Positions 34,701 through 44,310 of a DNA stretch of 64,000 nucleotides are shown here, in pieces. How positions within the stretch are numbered: position 1 is the first letter of the stretch; each line of letters opens with the position of its first letter. The position numbers and the translations under genes were made by a program. The notes beneath the pieces are model-generated. The model did no database searches and was not told the origin of the DNA. It worked only from the letters and a program-made list of their open reading frames with translations. Source of the stretch: Magallana angulata (Eukaryota; Mollusca; Bivalvia; Ostreida; Ostreidae); the NCBI RefSeq assembly GCF_025612915.1, contig NC_069111.1, positions 51,049,462-51,113,461 on the forward strand, in the 5' to 3' direction.

Positions 34701-37404
34701 AGCATTATCTCTCTGCGACAGGGCTTATTACATGTAACACAGCATTATCTCTCTGTGACAGGGCTTATTACATGTGACACAGCATTATCTCTCTGTGACA
34801 GGCTATTACATGTAACACAGCATTATCTATCTGTGACAGGGCTTATTACATATAACACAGCATTATCTCTCTGTGACAGGGCTTATTACATGTGACACAG
34901 CATTATCTCTCTGTGACAGGCTATTACATGTAACACAGCATTATCTCTCTATGACAGGACTATTACATGTAACACAGCATTGTATCTCTGTGACAGGCTA
35001 TTACATGTAACACAGCATTGTCTCTCTGTGACAGGACTGTTACATGTAACAGCATTATCTCTCTGTGACAGGGCTTATTACATGTGACACAGCATTATCT
35101 CTCTGTGACAGGCTATAACATGTAACACAGCATTATCTCTCTGTGACAGGGCTTATTACATGTAACACAGCATTAATTCTCTGTGACAGGGCTTATTACA
35201 TGTGACACAGCATTATCTCTCTGTGACAGGCTATTACATGTATCACAGCAATATCTCTCTGTGACAGGACTATTACATGTAATACAGCATTGTCTCTCTG
35301 TGACAGGCTATTACATGTAACACAGCATTGTCTCTCTGTGACAGGACTGTTACATGTAACAGCATTATCTCACTGTGACAGGGCTACTACATGCGACCCA
35401 CCGTGATTACTGATGTGAAGGATGACTCTCGGTTGATGAAGGAGGAAATCTTTGGCCCAGTGACATGTATCGTACCCTTTGACACAGAAGAGGAAGTAAG
35501 CAAGATATTTATAATTATAACAAATCAACAAAAAAACAACATTGAAAGATATTTCTGTTAGAAATGATTTAAACAGAGAATAAATCATGTAATTTTTTAG
35601 TTGTTATGCATTAAAAATTAGAGAGGTTGAGATTTCAAACGGGCACGTGTACGTGAACTAGAGGAATCACCTAAATTTTTCGCGTATTACATCATCAGTT
35701 TTTTGTGACGACATGGTTTCTACACGTTCTCTAAACTTGTAGAGTGTCGTCTACACGTAATTACAAACATGTAGCTTTTTACAACAAATAAAATCTTATT
35801 GATGAGTGAATGTATTCTTATGATACATTATATAGATTTTTAAACTTCATTTGCATTAAAATTGATAAGAAATTTACCATTTCTTGGGAATTAACTAAAT
35901 TAATTCATGTCACAAAACTGCGTCGATTTACGTACACGTTTATATCCTACAAGTTAAGAAATCTCAACCGAGAAATTACAAAAACGGGTATGTATAGTTT
36001 TAACTCACGTACGCGTACCCGTACACGTTTTAAATCTCAACCTCTCTATTTGAAGTTTGTGTAATATACAATGTTGTATCAAAGTTATACATAAGGTGAT
36101 TGAGTACTCTCCCCTGTTGTAGGTGATACGACGAGCCAATGACGTGGAGTATGGGTTAGCAGCCACACTGTGGACCCAGGATGCATCGCGGCTCCACCGC
36201 GTCTCAAGGTGTCTACAGGTATTGTACAAAAAATCTATCAAGTCTGCAGGAACTTTCCAAAAAATCTATCAAGTCTATGAGTACTGTACAAAAAAATCTA
36301 TCAAGTCTATGGGTACTTTACAAAAAAATCTATAGAGTCTATAGGTACTGTACAAAATATGCATCAATGGAACTCTAAATGAAGGGGCAAAAACAGATAT
36401 TGGGGAAAATGTGAATTTTACAAAGAAATTTAATCAAGAAAATTATTCACTCAAACCTCAATCAAAAAAAATTTGGTCCCTAGAGAAGTTTAGTCAATTA
36501 TTTAGAGAAGAGGTATTTTTTGTCTGCTTACAAAAGTTGTAAATCCATTATTATACATGTATTTTGTATCTGAATTGAATCTCTGTTAGTTACACATTAA
36601 TATCTACTCTATATTATGAAGAAAACCAAATATCCTCTGTTCCATATTTTTCTCTTTCAACATTTTGTTTAAGGTGGTATGGGACACTTCCATGTTTTGA
36701 CTACTGTATACAGGGTTATTTTCGCGAGGTGTAATTTTGTCCCTTTTACAATTGCAAATGGTTTCGCCCCATCTTGAATTCGCCCAGATGCAGTTGTGTT
36801 AACAGAGATATTATTTGTAATGTAGAGTTCGCCCAGTCTTAAATTTGCCCTCTGAAAACGAGGGTGAAAGGGGCGAAAATAAATTGGGGGCGAATATTTT
36901 CCTGTATACAGTATTTATTGAAATAAACAATAAAATCAAGCGTGATTTTAGAATAGTTTCTCTCCCAAAGTTGTCACCTAGCAGCGTAGTGCAGTAGGTT
37001 AGAGGGTTCACTACAAATCTGTAAGTCATGAGTTCGAATCCCGCTGGGGATATATAAATTTTGTACCATTTGAAAAAAATTTGAAAATATTTTTTTAATA
37101 AATATTGTAAAATTTTAAACGAAGATAGTATTTTAATTATAATGTACATTATACATGTACATTCACATTAATATCGACAGATGTCCCATACCACTTAAGT
37201 ATCAGTAAATAATTCTACAGTCATTATTAGAGTCGGACTATATCTTTGATTTGACAGGTTGGGACAGTGTGGGCCAACTGCTGGCTAGTGCGAGATCTAA
37301 ACATGCCGTTCGGAGGGATGAAGAATTCGGGGATGGGATCTGAGGGCAACTTTGATTCCATGGAGTTTTTTACAAATCAAAAAACTATTTGTGTCAAATT
37401 ATAG
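28725..37404 (+). CDS. ALDH8A1: 2-aminomuconate semialdehyde dehydrogenase (ALDH8A1)
   Basis: Ten exons: 28725-28894, 31225-31425, 31545-31756, 32553-32719, 33576-33646, 33991-34095, 34246-34411, 35382-35495, 36123-36218 and 37258-37404. They join in frame to 482 residues (vertebrate form 487). The enzyme oxidises 2-aminomuconate semialdehyde with NAD+ in the kynurenine branch of tryptophan breakdown, in the cytosol. Visible ALDH motifs: SPWNLPLYL with Asn152, FTGGT near 226, general base Glu250 in SLELGGKNP, catalytic Cys284 in NQGEICLC, and EEIFGP with Glu386 and Phe388 for the NAD ribose. [14 protein letters not shown] and the PFGGMKNSG end fit ALDH8A1 better than betaine or retinal dehydrogenases. 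The exon 7 donor (AATGTAGAC) is weak but keeps phase. AATAAA at 37767 may end the mRNA. Introns 7 and 9 carry minisatellites touching splice sites. Confidence 0.95.
29062..30238. mobile_element. CAGG...CCTG element with 5 bp target duplication
   Basis: CAGGTTGGGACCAATCGCCC opens, and its reverse complement closes, arms of about 190 bp that include GGGATATAATA motifs. TTATA flanks both sides (29,057-29,061 and 30,239-30,243). It lies in ALDH8A1 intron 1 and carries a nested palindrome at 29,309-29,459. It shares end style with the element at 56,478. A hAT-like origin is possible. No transposase ORF. Confidence 0.78.
29309..29459. mobile_element. Nested palindromic element
   Basis: TATAAATAGTGCCTGTTTGG is mirrored by CCAAACAGGCATTATTTATA. 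An inner palindrome centres on AAGCTT (TTGTCAACC ... GGTTGACAA). It is inserted inside the 29 kb element, so it is younger. Confidence 0.65.
30362..30823 (+). repeat. Dispersed repeat, copy 2 of 2
   Basis: The same blocks as 12,898-13,190 occur in the same order on the plus strand, with about 170 extra bases in the middle (roughly 30,560-30,730). It lies in ALDH8A1 intron 1. Confidence 0.7.
31779..31998. mobile_element. TACCGTATATA MITE, copy 1 (ALDH8A1 intron 3)
   Basis: Begins TACCGTATATAGGG. It contains AACTTTTTAAATTGCAAAAA and TTTCGCAAATTTTGTGACAC. Copies with the same inner blocks occur at 51,010-51,244 and 59,692-59,924. The ends are roughly palindromic. Confidence 0.65.
32928..33203. 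repeat. Minisatellite, 35-36 bp unit, 8 copies
   Basis: The unit is ACCGGGTATTTGATTGAAT followed by AATAATTTACAAATTT. Variants recur in a three-unit order, so a higher-order repeat of about 107 bp is present twice. It lies in ALDH8A1 intron 4. Confidence 0.85.
34590..35381. repeat. Minisatellite of splice-acceptor-like units, ~39 bp, 20 copies
   Basis: Each unit contains TATCTCTCTGTGACAG then GGCTATTACATGTAACACAG. The last unit runs straight into ALDH8A1 exon 8, whose true acceptor is CTCACTGTGACAG and whose first bases are GGCTACTACATGCGACCCAC. About 19 of the first 26 exon bases match the unit. The array therefore seems to have grown from the intron 7/exon 8 junction, leaving about 20 decoy acceptors upstream. 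Confidence 0.88.
36211..36367. repeat. Minisatellite of splice-donor-like units, ~31 bp, 5 copies
   Basis: The first unit starts with the last bases of ALDH8A1 exon 9 (GTCTACAG) and its intron start GTATTGTACAAAA. Later units read GTCTATGGGTACTTTACAAA, GTCTATAGGTACTGTACAAA and similar. Confidence 0.75.
36669..37198. mobile_element. TTAA-flanked element with nested MITE and SINE
   Basis: TTAAGGTGGTATGGGACA opens and TGTCCCATACCACTTAA closes it. Inside lie an ACTGTATACAGGG...CCTGTATACAGT MITE at about 36,703-36,912 (with CGCGAGG and GGGGCGAAAAT inner motifs) and a tRNA-derived SINE head at about 36,975-37,055. It lies in ALDH8A1 intron 9. Confidence 0.65.
36975..37055 (+). mobile_element. tRNA-derived SINE head
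   Basis: An A-box-like TAGCAGCGTAGTGCAGTAGG is followed by the B-box GAGTTCGAATCCCGC. The arms do not give a proper cloverleaf. Confidence 0.55.
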
Positions 37405-39050
37405 ATGCAAATTGTGCATCAAAATTTCTTTCAGTATTTTGATTTTTCACAGATGCTTTTTTTTTTTAATTGTACTTGGATATCAAAACAATATTCAGTG
37501 CTTTCAGAACACAAGCTTTGAATTCATGTTTTCATGAAAAAGTATGCAATACACTATCCCTGTCAGCCTATACTTGTAGCACAGCAGATGGTTCATTGAT
37601 TTTAATTATTTCCATAACACAGATGATTTGCTTCTTTTGGCCTAAAATATGAAAATGAATCTTACCAATTCAATGATTATCCTTTTCCATAACTTTTTTT
37701 TGAGATTTTATATGCTGCGTTAGCTTGTTGTGAGAATTGGGACAAAATCATGCTTTTTGGATGTGTAATAAAAAATAAGCCAATATGTCTACATATTGTT
37801 CTTCTTGCATTTTATAACACCACATGTCCATGTGCACTTGTTATTCCATTCAGTATTATTTCATTCAGAATTTGTCCGACTGCTTACATCATAGACATTA
37901 AAAAGGTTAACATTTCCCATTTATAGTGTATTGAAGTAGGGGGAAATATAAGCCTTATGACAAATAATCAACAGTAGCTAGGTTTTGTTTGCATCTTTTC
38001 ATTTTTTTGGTACATAAAAATACCAATGGAAGATGGAAGTTCCAATCTCTCTGCTGATAGTGTACTAGTCTTTAAGGTGATTTGGAGAGATAGTCATTTT
38101 CTGTTTAGTGTAATCCTTTTTATTAAGTCTTAAGTTGACAGTGTCTTAGGATTGTTCTTTTTACATTGGTTGTGATTTGTGATCTTGAATTATCAAACTA
38201 AGTACTAGTATGTTAAGGAGTTGAATTGTACAGCATTAATTGTTTTCTGTGATCTAGTTTTTTAAAACTATTCTTAAACATGAACATAGTCAAGAAAAAT
38301 TTGAATACAAGTGCCAATGAAGGGGAAAACCTTTACAAATGTTGAGCATTAACAAAGATCTGTCTCTGATGTATACAAGTACTTTATAACACATTCCACA
38401 ATAATTCTGCTTACTGTAGGTTCCTTATTCCATGCAAGTACTTAATTCTGCTATTCCACCGTTTTGTCTCAAATCACAAGAAATTGCATATGCAGAACTT
38501 TCATCTTAGTTTCATGAAGTTACATCTGTCAGAAAAATAAAGCAAGATTTTAAAATCTGCAAGATGTGCTTCTCACAAGTTTATGCAGATTTTAATTCCT
38601 GGTGTTTAATTGGGAACCTACAGTTTATATGTAACATGTACATGTACATTAAGCATGTACATATGATTATCTGTTGAAAGAACGTTTTAATGTCAAATGC
38701 ATACAGTTGGTGGACATATATAGCATAATCTTATAGTATAAATATAAGAATCTTATAGTAAAAATATATATAGTATACTGAAAATTTTGTGGACAAGTAA
38801 ACATATTTATTGTTATACATTTTAGGTTTGGTTTGTACTTTTGTTTTATACTGTAGATGTAGCAAAAATAGTTTAAAAAGTTTACTTTGATAAAGTGTTT
38901 CATTCTCTATGAGGTTTGTATAATGTAGTTCAAAAACTTTTTTTTATTTTTTGTTTTACAAATTAAGTGCAGCTTTATTTTACATGACACTAGAATAGTT
39001 AGTTTTGAAAAACAAAACATTAAAACTGAAAAACTGAAAAAACTGAACTT
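37405..39050. other. ALDH8A1 3' flank
   Basis: Downstream region with a possible poly(A) signal AATAAA at 37,767-37,772. There is no further gene. Short palindromic TACATGTACA words occur near 38,635-38,660. Confidence 0.55.
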
Positions 39051-39069
39051 TATTTATTTTACAACGATT

Positions 39070-39245
39070 GATAAACAAGTTCTACAACTTATATTAATAT
39101 CTCTCGTTGGCACGGATGTTTGCGCGAGGGGGTCATTGGTGTGGGAAGAAGCCGGAGTACCCGGAGAGAACCCACGTGTCCAAGCGGGCGACCGCCATAC
39201 CCTATCACATACGACCTCTGTCGATCACGGGGATCGAACTCAACA
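39070..39245 (-). mobile_element. 5'-truncated SINE with deeply conserved core domain
   Basis: On the minus strand it begins with a tRNA B-box, GAGTTCGATCCCCG. A GC-rich core follows: CACGTGGGTTCTCTCCGGG, then TACTCCGGCTTCTTCCCACA. This GCCGGAGTACCCGGAGA-type core is shared by SINEs of many animals (the Nin-DC class, from memory). The A-box part is missing. It is the most GC-rich block in this intergenic region. Confidence 0.62.
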
Positions 39246-39687
39246 AAACATTTTATTAGAATTGTTCAAAAAGTTCTGTTTTGAATTGAGAGCTTGTTCA
39301 TAAAAATCCAATAAAGTTTTCCGACAAATACCATTTATCTGACAGAGACTTGTTTATTTATATAAAGGAGATAAATCAATTTAAGTAATACTATAGCATT
39401 ACATTCATACATCAAATTTCCTTTTAAGAATTCAGTCAGAGTACAAAACTAAATTTTAATTCAATCCATTACTTGCTAAAGTAAATAGGTAGTCGGATTG
39501 AAATTTAATGTCTACAGCAAAAAACCAAGACCAAAATTTATAATTATTCATTTTACAAAAGTTCAGAAGCTTGAAGCCCTTACAAATAAAATTTCCATCC
39601 CTTCAATGGTGAACGGCAGCGGAGTATGTTCATTTATAGTTATACATATCAATGAAGAAGGATTCTCAACATACATGTAGTAACATG

Positions 39688-40782
39688 AGGCCAATGGGCC
39701 ACATCGCTCACCTGAGCAATGACAGTCATGATAAAATCGGCTTCATTGAGTCATACACTAAATATCTGAAAAATGTAGTAAAATATATCCTTTATAAAAG
39801 ATTTATCAAATATTTTCCAGACATTCTTATGCTAAACACTGAGCCCCTTTTATCCTGGATGATTTCACAGTCATGTTACATATTGAGCATTGCAGTTCTC
39901 AAGAAGATTAAAATCAATTGCTGTATTCATATAAATATAAACAATTAAGAATCAACAAATGTCAAGATTCTTGATGAAAGTAATATATAACATATAACAT
40001 TTGCTATCACACATTATATAACTTCAAAGTTTTTGAAAATAATCAAATTTATTAGTTATTACTCATTTTAAAATTCAACCCCCCTCCTCCAGTTGTGGCC
40101 TCATTTTACCTTAATTTAAATCTACACTACCTAAGGATGCTTCCACACAAGTTACAGCTTTTCTGGCCAATTGATTTTTCAAAGATGATTTTTAAAGGTT
40201 TTTCTCTTTATATTCCTATGTAAAAAAAAATCGACCCTTTGTGGCCCCACCCTAACCCCCAGGGATCCTGATTTGAACAAACGTGAATCTGCAGTACCTG
40301 ATCTGAGAATGCTTCCACACAAGTTACAGTTTCTCTGGCCAATTGGATTTTGAGGAGATTATTGAAGATTTTTCTCACTAAATTCCTATGTAAAAATTGG
40401 ACCCCAAAATTTGACCCCACCGTAACACCTTGGATCATGATTTGAACAAAATTGAATCTATATTACCTAAAAATGCTTCCACACAAGTTACAGCTTTTTT
40501 TCTTGGTCCATATGGTTTTTGAGGTGAACATTTTTTAAAAATACAAAATTTTTTTCAATAATTCTAAATTATATCCCCCTCAAAGAAGACATGGCCCTTC
40601 ATTTGAATAAACTTGAAGGCCCTTCCCTTAAGGATGCTTTGTGCTTAGTCTGGTTGAAAATGGCCTTGTGGTTCTTGAGAAGAAGATGATAAGTGAAAAG
40701 TTTATGACGAAGCAACACTGACATACAACAGACAAGTTTTGTCCAGAAAAGATCAATTGAGCCTCCGGCTCAGGTGAGCTTA
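39688..40782. mobile_element. Pearl-like element, short copy
   Basis: It starts AGGCCAATGGGCCACATCGC and ends GAGCCTCCGGCTCAGGTGAG before CTTAA. Three diverged core units of ~165 bp lie at about 40,080-40,620 (ACTACCT...GGATGCTTCCACACAAG). Its ends match those of the larger copy at 41,651-44,304. The terminal hairpin followed by CTWA may point to a Helitron-type origin. Confidence 0.68.
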
Positions 40783-41650
40783 AATCCACACAGAAAAATC
40801 AATCAAAAGCAGTTTATTTGTTATACATAAATCTTTATTTTCATCTTATTCAGAACAAAATCTGTACATATACAATAAATGGAATGATGTAACAATGATA
40901 AAATAATCTTCTCTTAGTGTAAACAATAAGTTTTATTTGATTCTTTGGGATCAACAAATTAATTAGATATAGAACAAATTAAAATCTTTTGAATATGTGA
41001 TAGAGGGTATAACTACCCATCTTCAGTTGCTAACAAACAATAACCGCTATATGGCACTTGTTCAGTAAGAATTCTTGGATGTGGTTTATAGAAGAACTTG
41101 CAAAATAAAATGCTTATTATTCCTGAAGTACCAAATGTTTAAACTTGATACCAATAAAACATTCAAATTAATTAAGACTAAAAAGGTTTGGAACAGAATG
41201 ATCTAGATTTCAGATAATTCCTAAAGACTGAATAGATTTACAACTTTGATGCAAGCTCTTTTCTAAAACTCAGCCCTAGTACATCTTCTGTTATTAAATG
41301 CACATGCAAGTATTGATTTTCACACACAGGCGAGTGCACTACAGGTGCATTGCAAACAAAAAATGTCTCTGGTCAAAAGAAGTAACCAGTGTCAGTACAT
41401 TTGTACTAGAAAGTCTCCACGTGGATGCAAGATTCACATCAAAATGCTGCACACTTGTAGTAATTATCAAACCAAAAGACATATTTAAGGATATGCTATT
41501 TCAAACTTCAATATGTTTTTGTGTTCCTGGTACAGTTCTTTTAATATAACAATGTTTACTTGAAGGTAGAAAGACTTTTGTGCTCCACAACAAAACCATG
41601 AAAAAATGTAGAAAATACTTTCAAACAATTATCAACTTACAAAATCAAAC

Positions 41651-44147
41651 AAAAGGCCCATGGGCCACATCGCTCACCTGAGGAACAGTAGGTATGATAA
41701 AGTCAGCTTAATGGAGTCATAATACAAACAATCTGGACAATGTACAATAATACATGTAGATCCTGTATAAATAAAATCCATTTTTCCCCCTTGGAACTCG
41801 GATAGCCCTGATTGCTGCCATTATTTACAAGAGCAGACTTTAATCACCGCTCCTGCACATATATAGGGACTCAACGTTACGCAGGCAGGAATGACCGCAC
41901 ACCTACGCAACTGAACAAGTACCAACTTTAACGCAAGCAGGGATGACCACACACTTGCGCCAACAGCTCAACCTAACGCAAGCAGGGAGTACTGCACACT
42001 TGCGCTAGAAAGGCCAGAACACCAGCAGGGATGACCTTACACTAGTGCTCCGCCGCAACCACTACCAATACAAGCAGGACTGGTATGACCGCACACTTGT
42101 ATTAATGCGATACAGAGCAGGAACAACCACACACTCTGTAGGTTAGAAAACACGAAGATTAGATAGAGCAGGGATGTACACACACTCAATCTATCCATAC
42201 CTGTTCAAGGTTAAACCCAAACAGTCGCTCTTCGAAAAGCAATAGACACTATCCCTATATATGTGCCGGCCTAAAATAATTCATAGTATCTAAAAATTGG
42301 AAATCAAAAATAAACAAACTAATCCGGCCTAACCCAAAACTACTGATGCAGAACAACTTGTATACATTGAATATTTATTATTGTATAAAAATAATCATCA
42401 CAATAATTGGTTAACAGTGGATGCATTAATTAAAAATAATCAAGAATTAATAAATCAAGGGCAATAACTCAATACAGTAATACAAATAGATTCTAATGAA
42501 AAAATAGCTGCCTGCTTCAATTTTATAGTCATATCACATGTTGAGTATTGCAGTTCTCAAAAAGATCCTTTACAATTTTTTATATATGGGATATTTAGCT
42601 ACATCAAACTCTGAACCTTCTTGTGAGGCCGAAGAATTGTCCTGGAGCCAAAGTCTTAACAATTATAAAGAATCATCTTGCTGATTAGTTTCTGAGAAGA
42701 TTTTTAAAGATTTACTCTATATATTCCTATGTAAAACTTTAACACCCCCCCCCCCCCCAATGTGGCCTCACCCTACCCCCAGGGATCATGATTTTCACAA
42801 CTTTGAATCTACACTACCTGAGGATGCTTCCACACAAGTTTCAGCTTTCCTGGCTGATTAGTTTCTGAGAAGAAGATTTTTAAAGATTTACTCTATATAT
42901 TCCTTTGTGAAAATTCGACCCCCCACTGTGGCCCCACCCTACCCCCAGGGGTCATGATTTTCACAACTTTGAATCTACACTACCTGCGGATGCTTCCACA
43001 CAAGTTTCAGCTTTCCTGGCTGTTTAGTTTCTGAGAAGAAGATTTTTAAAGATTTACTCTATATATTCCTATGTAAAACTTCGACCCCCCATTGTGGCCC
43101 CACCCTACCACCGGGGGTCATGATTTTCACAACTTTGAATCTACACTACCTGAGGATGCTTCCACACAAGTTTCAGCTTTCCTGGCTGTTTAGTTTCTGA
43201 GTAGAAGATTTTTAAAGATTTACTCTATATATTCCTATGTAAAAATTCGACCCCCGATTGTGGCCCCACCCTAACCCCAGGGATCATGATTTTCACAACT
43301 TTGAATCTACACTGCCTGAGGATGCTTCCACAAAAGTTTCAGTTTCCCTGGCTGATTAGTTTCTGAGAAGATTTTTAAAGATTTACTCTATATATTTCTA
43401 TGTAAAATGTTAACACCCCCCCCCAATATGGCCTCACCCTACCCCCAGGGATCATGATTTTCACAACTTTGAATCTACACTACCTGAGGATGCTTCCACA
43501 CAAGTTTCAGCTTCCCTGGCTGATTAGTTTCTGAGAAGAAGATTTTTAAAGATTTACTCTATATATTTCTTTGTGAAAATTCGACCCCCCATTGTGGCCC
43601 CACCCTACCCCCGGGGGTCATGATTTTCACAACTTTGAATCTACACTACCTGAGGATGCTTCCACACAAGTTTCAGCTTTCCTGGCTGTTTAGTTTCTGA
43701 GAAGAAGATTTTTAAAGATTTACTCTATATATTCCTATGTTAAACTTCGACCCCCCATTGTGGCCCCACCCTACCCCCGGGGATCATGAATTTCACAACT
43801 TTAAATCTACACTTCCTGAGGATGCTTCCACACAAGTTTCAGCTTTCCTGGCTGTTTAGTTTCTGAGAAGAAGATTTTTAAAGATTTACTCTATATATTC
43901 CTTTGTAAAACTTCGACCCCCCATTGTGGCCCCACCCTACCCCTGGGGGTCATGAATTTCACAACTTTGAATCTACACTACCTGAGGATGCTTCCACACA
44001 AGTTTCAGCTTTCCTGGCTTTCTGGTTCTTGAGAAGAAGATTTTTGAAAATTTCTCGAAATTTTTCATTAATTTCTAATTATCTCCCCTTGAAAACGAGT
44101 GTGGCCCTTAATTTTCACAACTTTGAATCCCCTTTGCCCAAGGATGA

Positions 44148-44179
<32 letters not shown>

Positions 44180-44271
44180 AGTTCTTGAGAAGATGTTGAA
44201 AATGTGAAAAGTTTACGGACAGACAGACGGACAGACAGACAGACGGACGACAGACAAAATGTGATCAGAAT

Positions 44272-44304
<33 letters not shown>
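41651..44304. mobile_element. Pearl-like element, long copy with ~8 core units
   Basis: The left end AGGCCCATGGGCCACATCGC and the right end hairpin GCTCACTTGAGCTTTCAGCT CAGGTGAGC match the short copy. About eight core units of 165-168 bp fill roughly 42,730-44,090 (CATGATTTTCACAACTTTGA, GGATGCTTCCACACAAGTTT). A (GACA/GACG)n microsatellite lies at 44,215-44,260. Core array, then ACRG microsatellite, then hairpin is the pearl/CvA layout known from oysters. Against the short copy it has an extra ~750 bp at about 41,780-42,520, which includes the hairpin array. Confidence 0.72.
41855..42266. other. Array of hairpins with constant loop and covarying stems
   Basis: Seven hairpins at 41880-41907, 41932-41959, 41977-42004, 42020-42047, 42067-42103, 42111-42140 and 42160-42193, roughly 45 bp apart. 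The loop consensus is CAGGGATGACCNCACA. Stems differ yet pair: CGCAAG/CTTGCG (twice), CACCAG/CTAGTG, AATACAAG/CTTGTATT, TACAGAG/CTCTGTA, TAGATAGAG/CTCAATCTA. An outer perfect 15 bp inverted repeat, GCACATATATAGGGA (41855-41869) and TCCCTATATATGTGC (42252-42266), encloses them. A weaker eighth hairpin lies at 41831-41852, outside. Spacers are unrelated. No ORF. The function is unknown: a structured RNA or a hairpin-binding element are both possible. Confidence 0.8.

Positions 44305-44310
<6 letters not shown>

Noticed and set aside
34467-34895. 142-codon ORF with a repeating 13-residue peptide ([13 protein letters not shown])
   Set aside because: It is a by-product of the ~39 bp intronic minisatellite next to ALDH8A1 exon 8. 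There is no start context or promoter, and copies with other lengths break the frame.
36123-36378. 70- and 65-codon ORFs
   Set aside because: They are exon 9 of ALDH8A1 or its other frame, read through into the minisatellite.
36975-37055. Functional tRNA gene
   Set aside because: A good B-box, but the acceptor and anticodon arms do not pair. Better explained as a SINE head.
41880-42196. Regular repeats with variable spacers resembling a CRISPR array
   Set aside because: Eukaryotic context, repeats not identical, stems that vary and covary, spacers of uneven length, and no cas genes.
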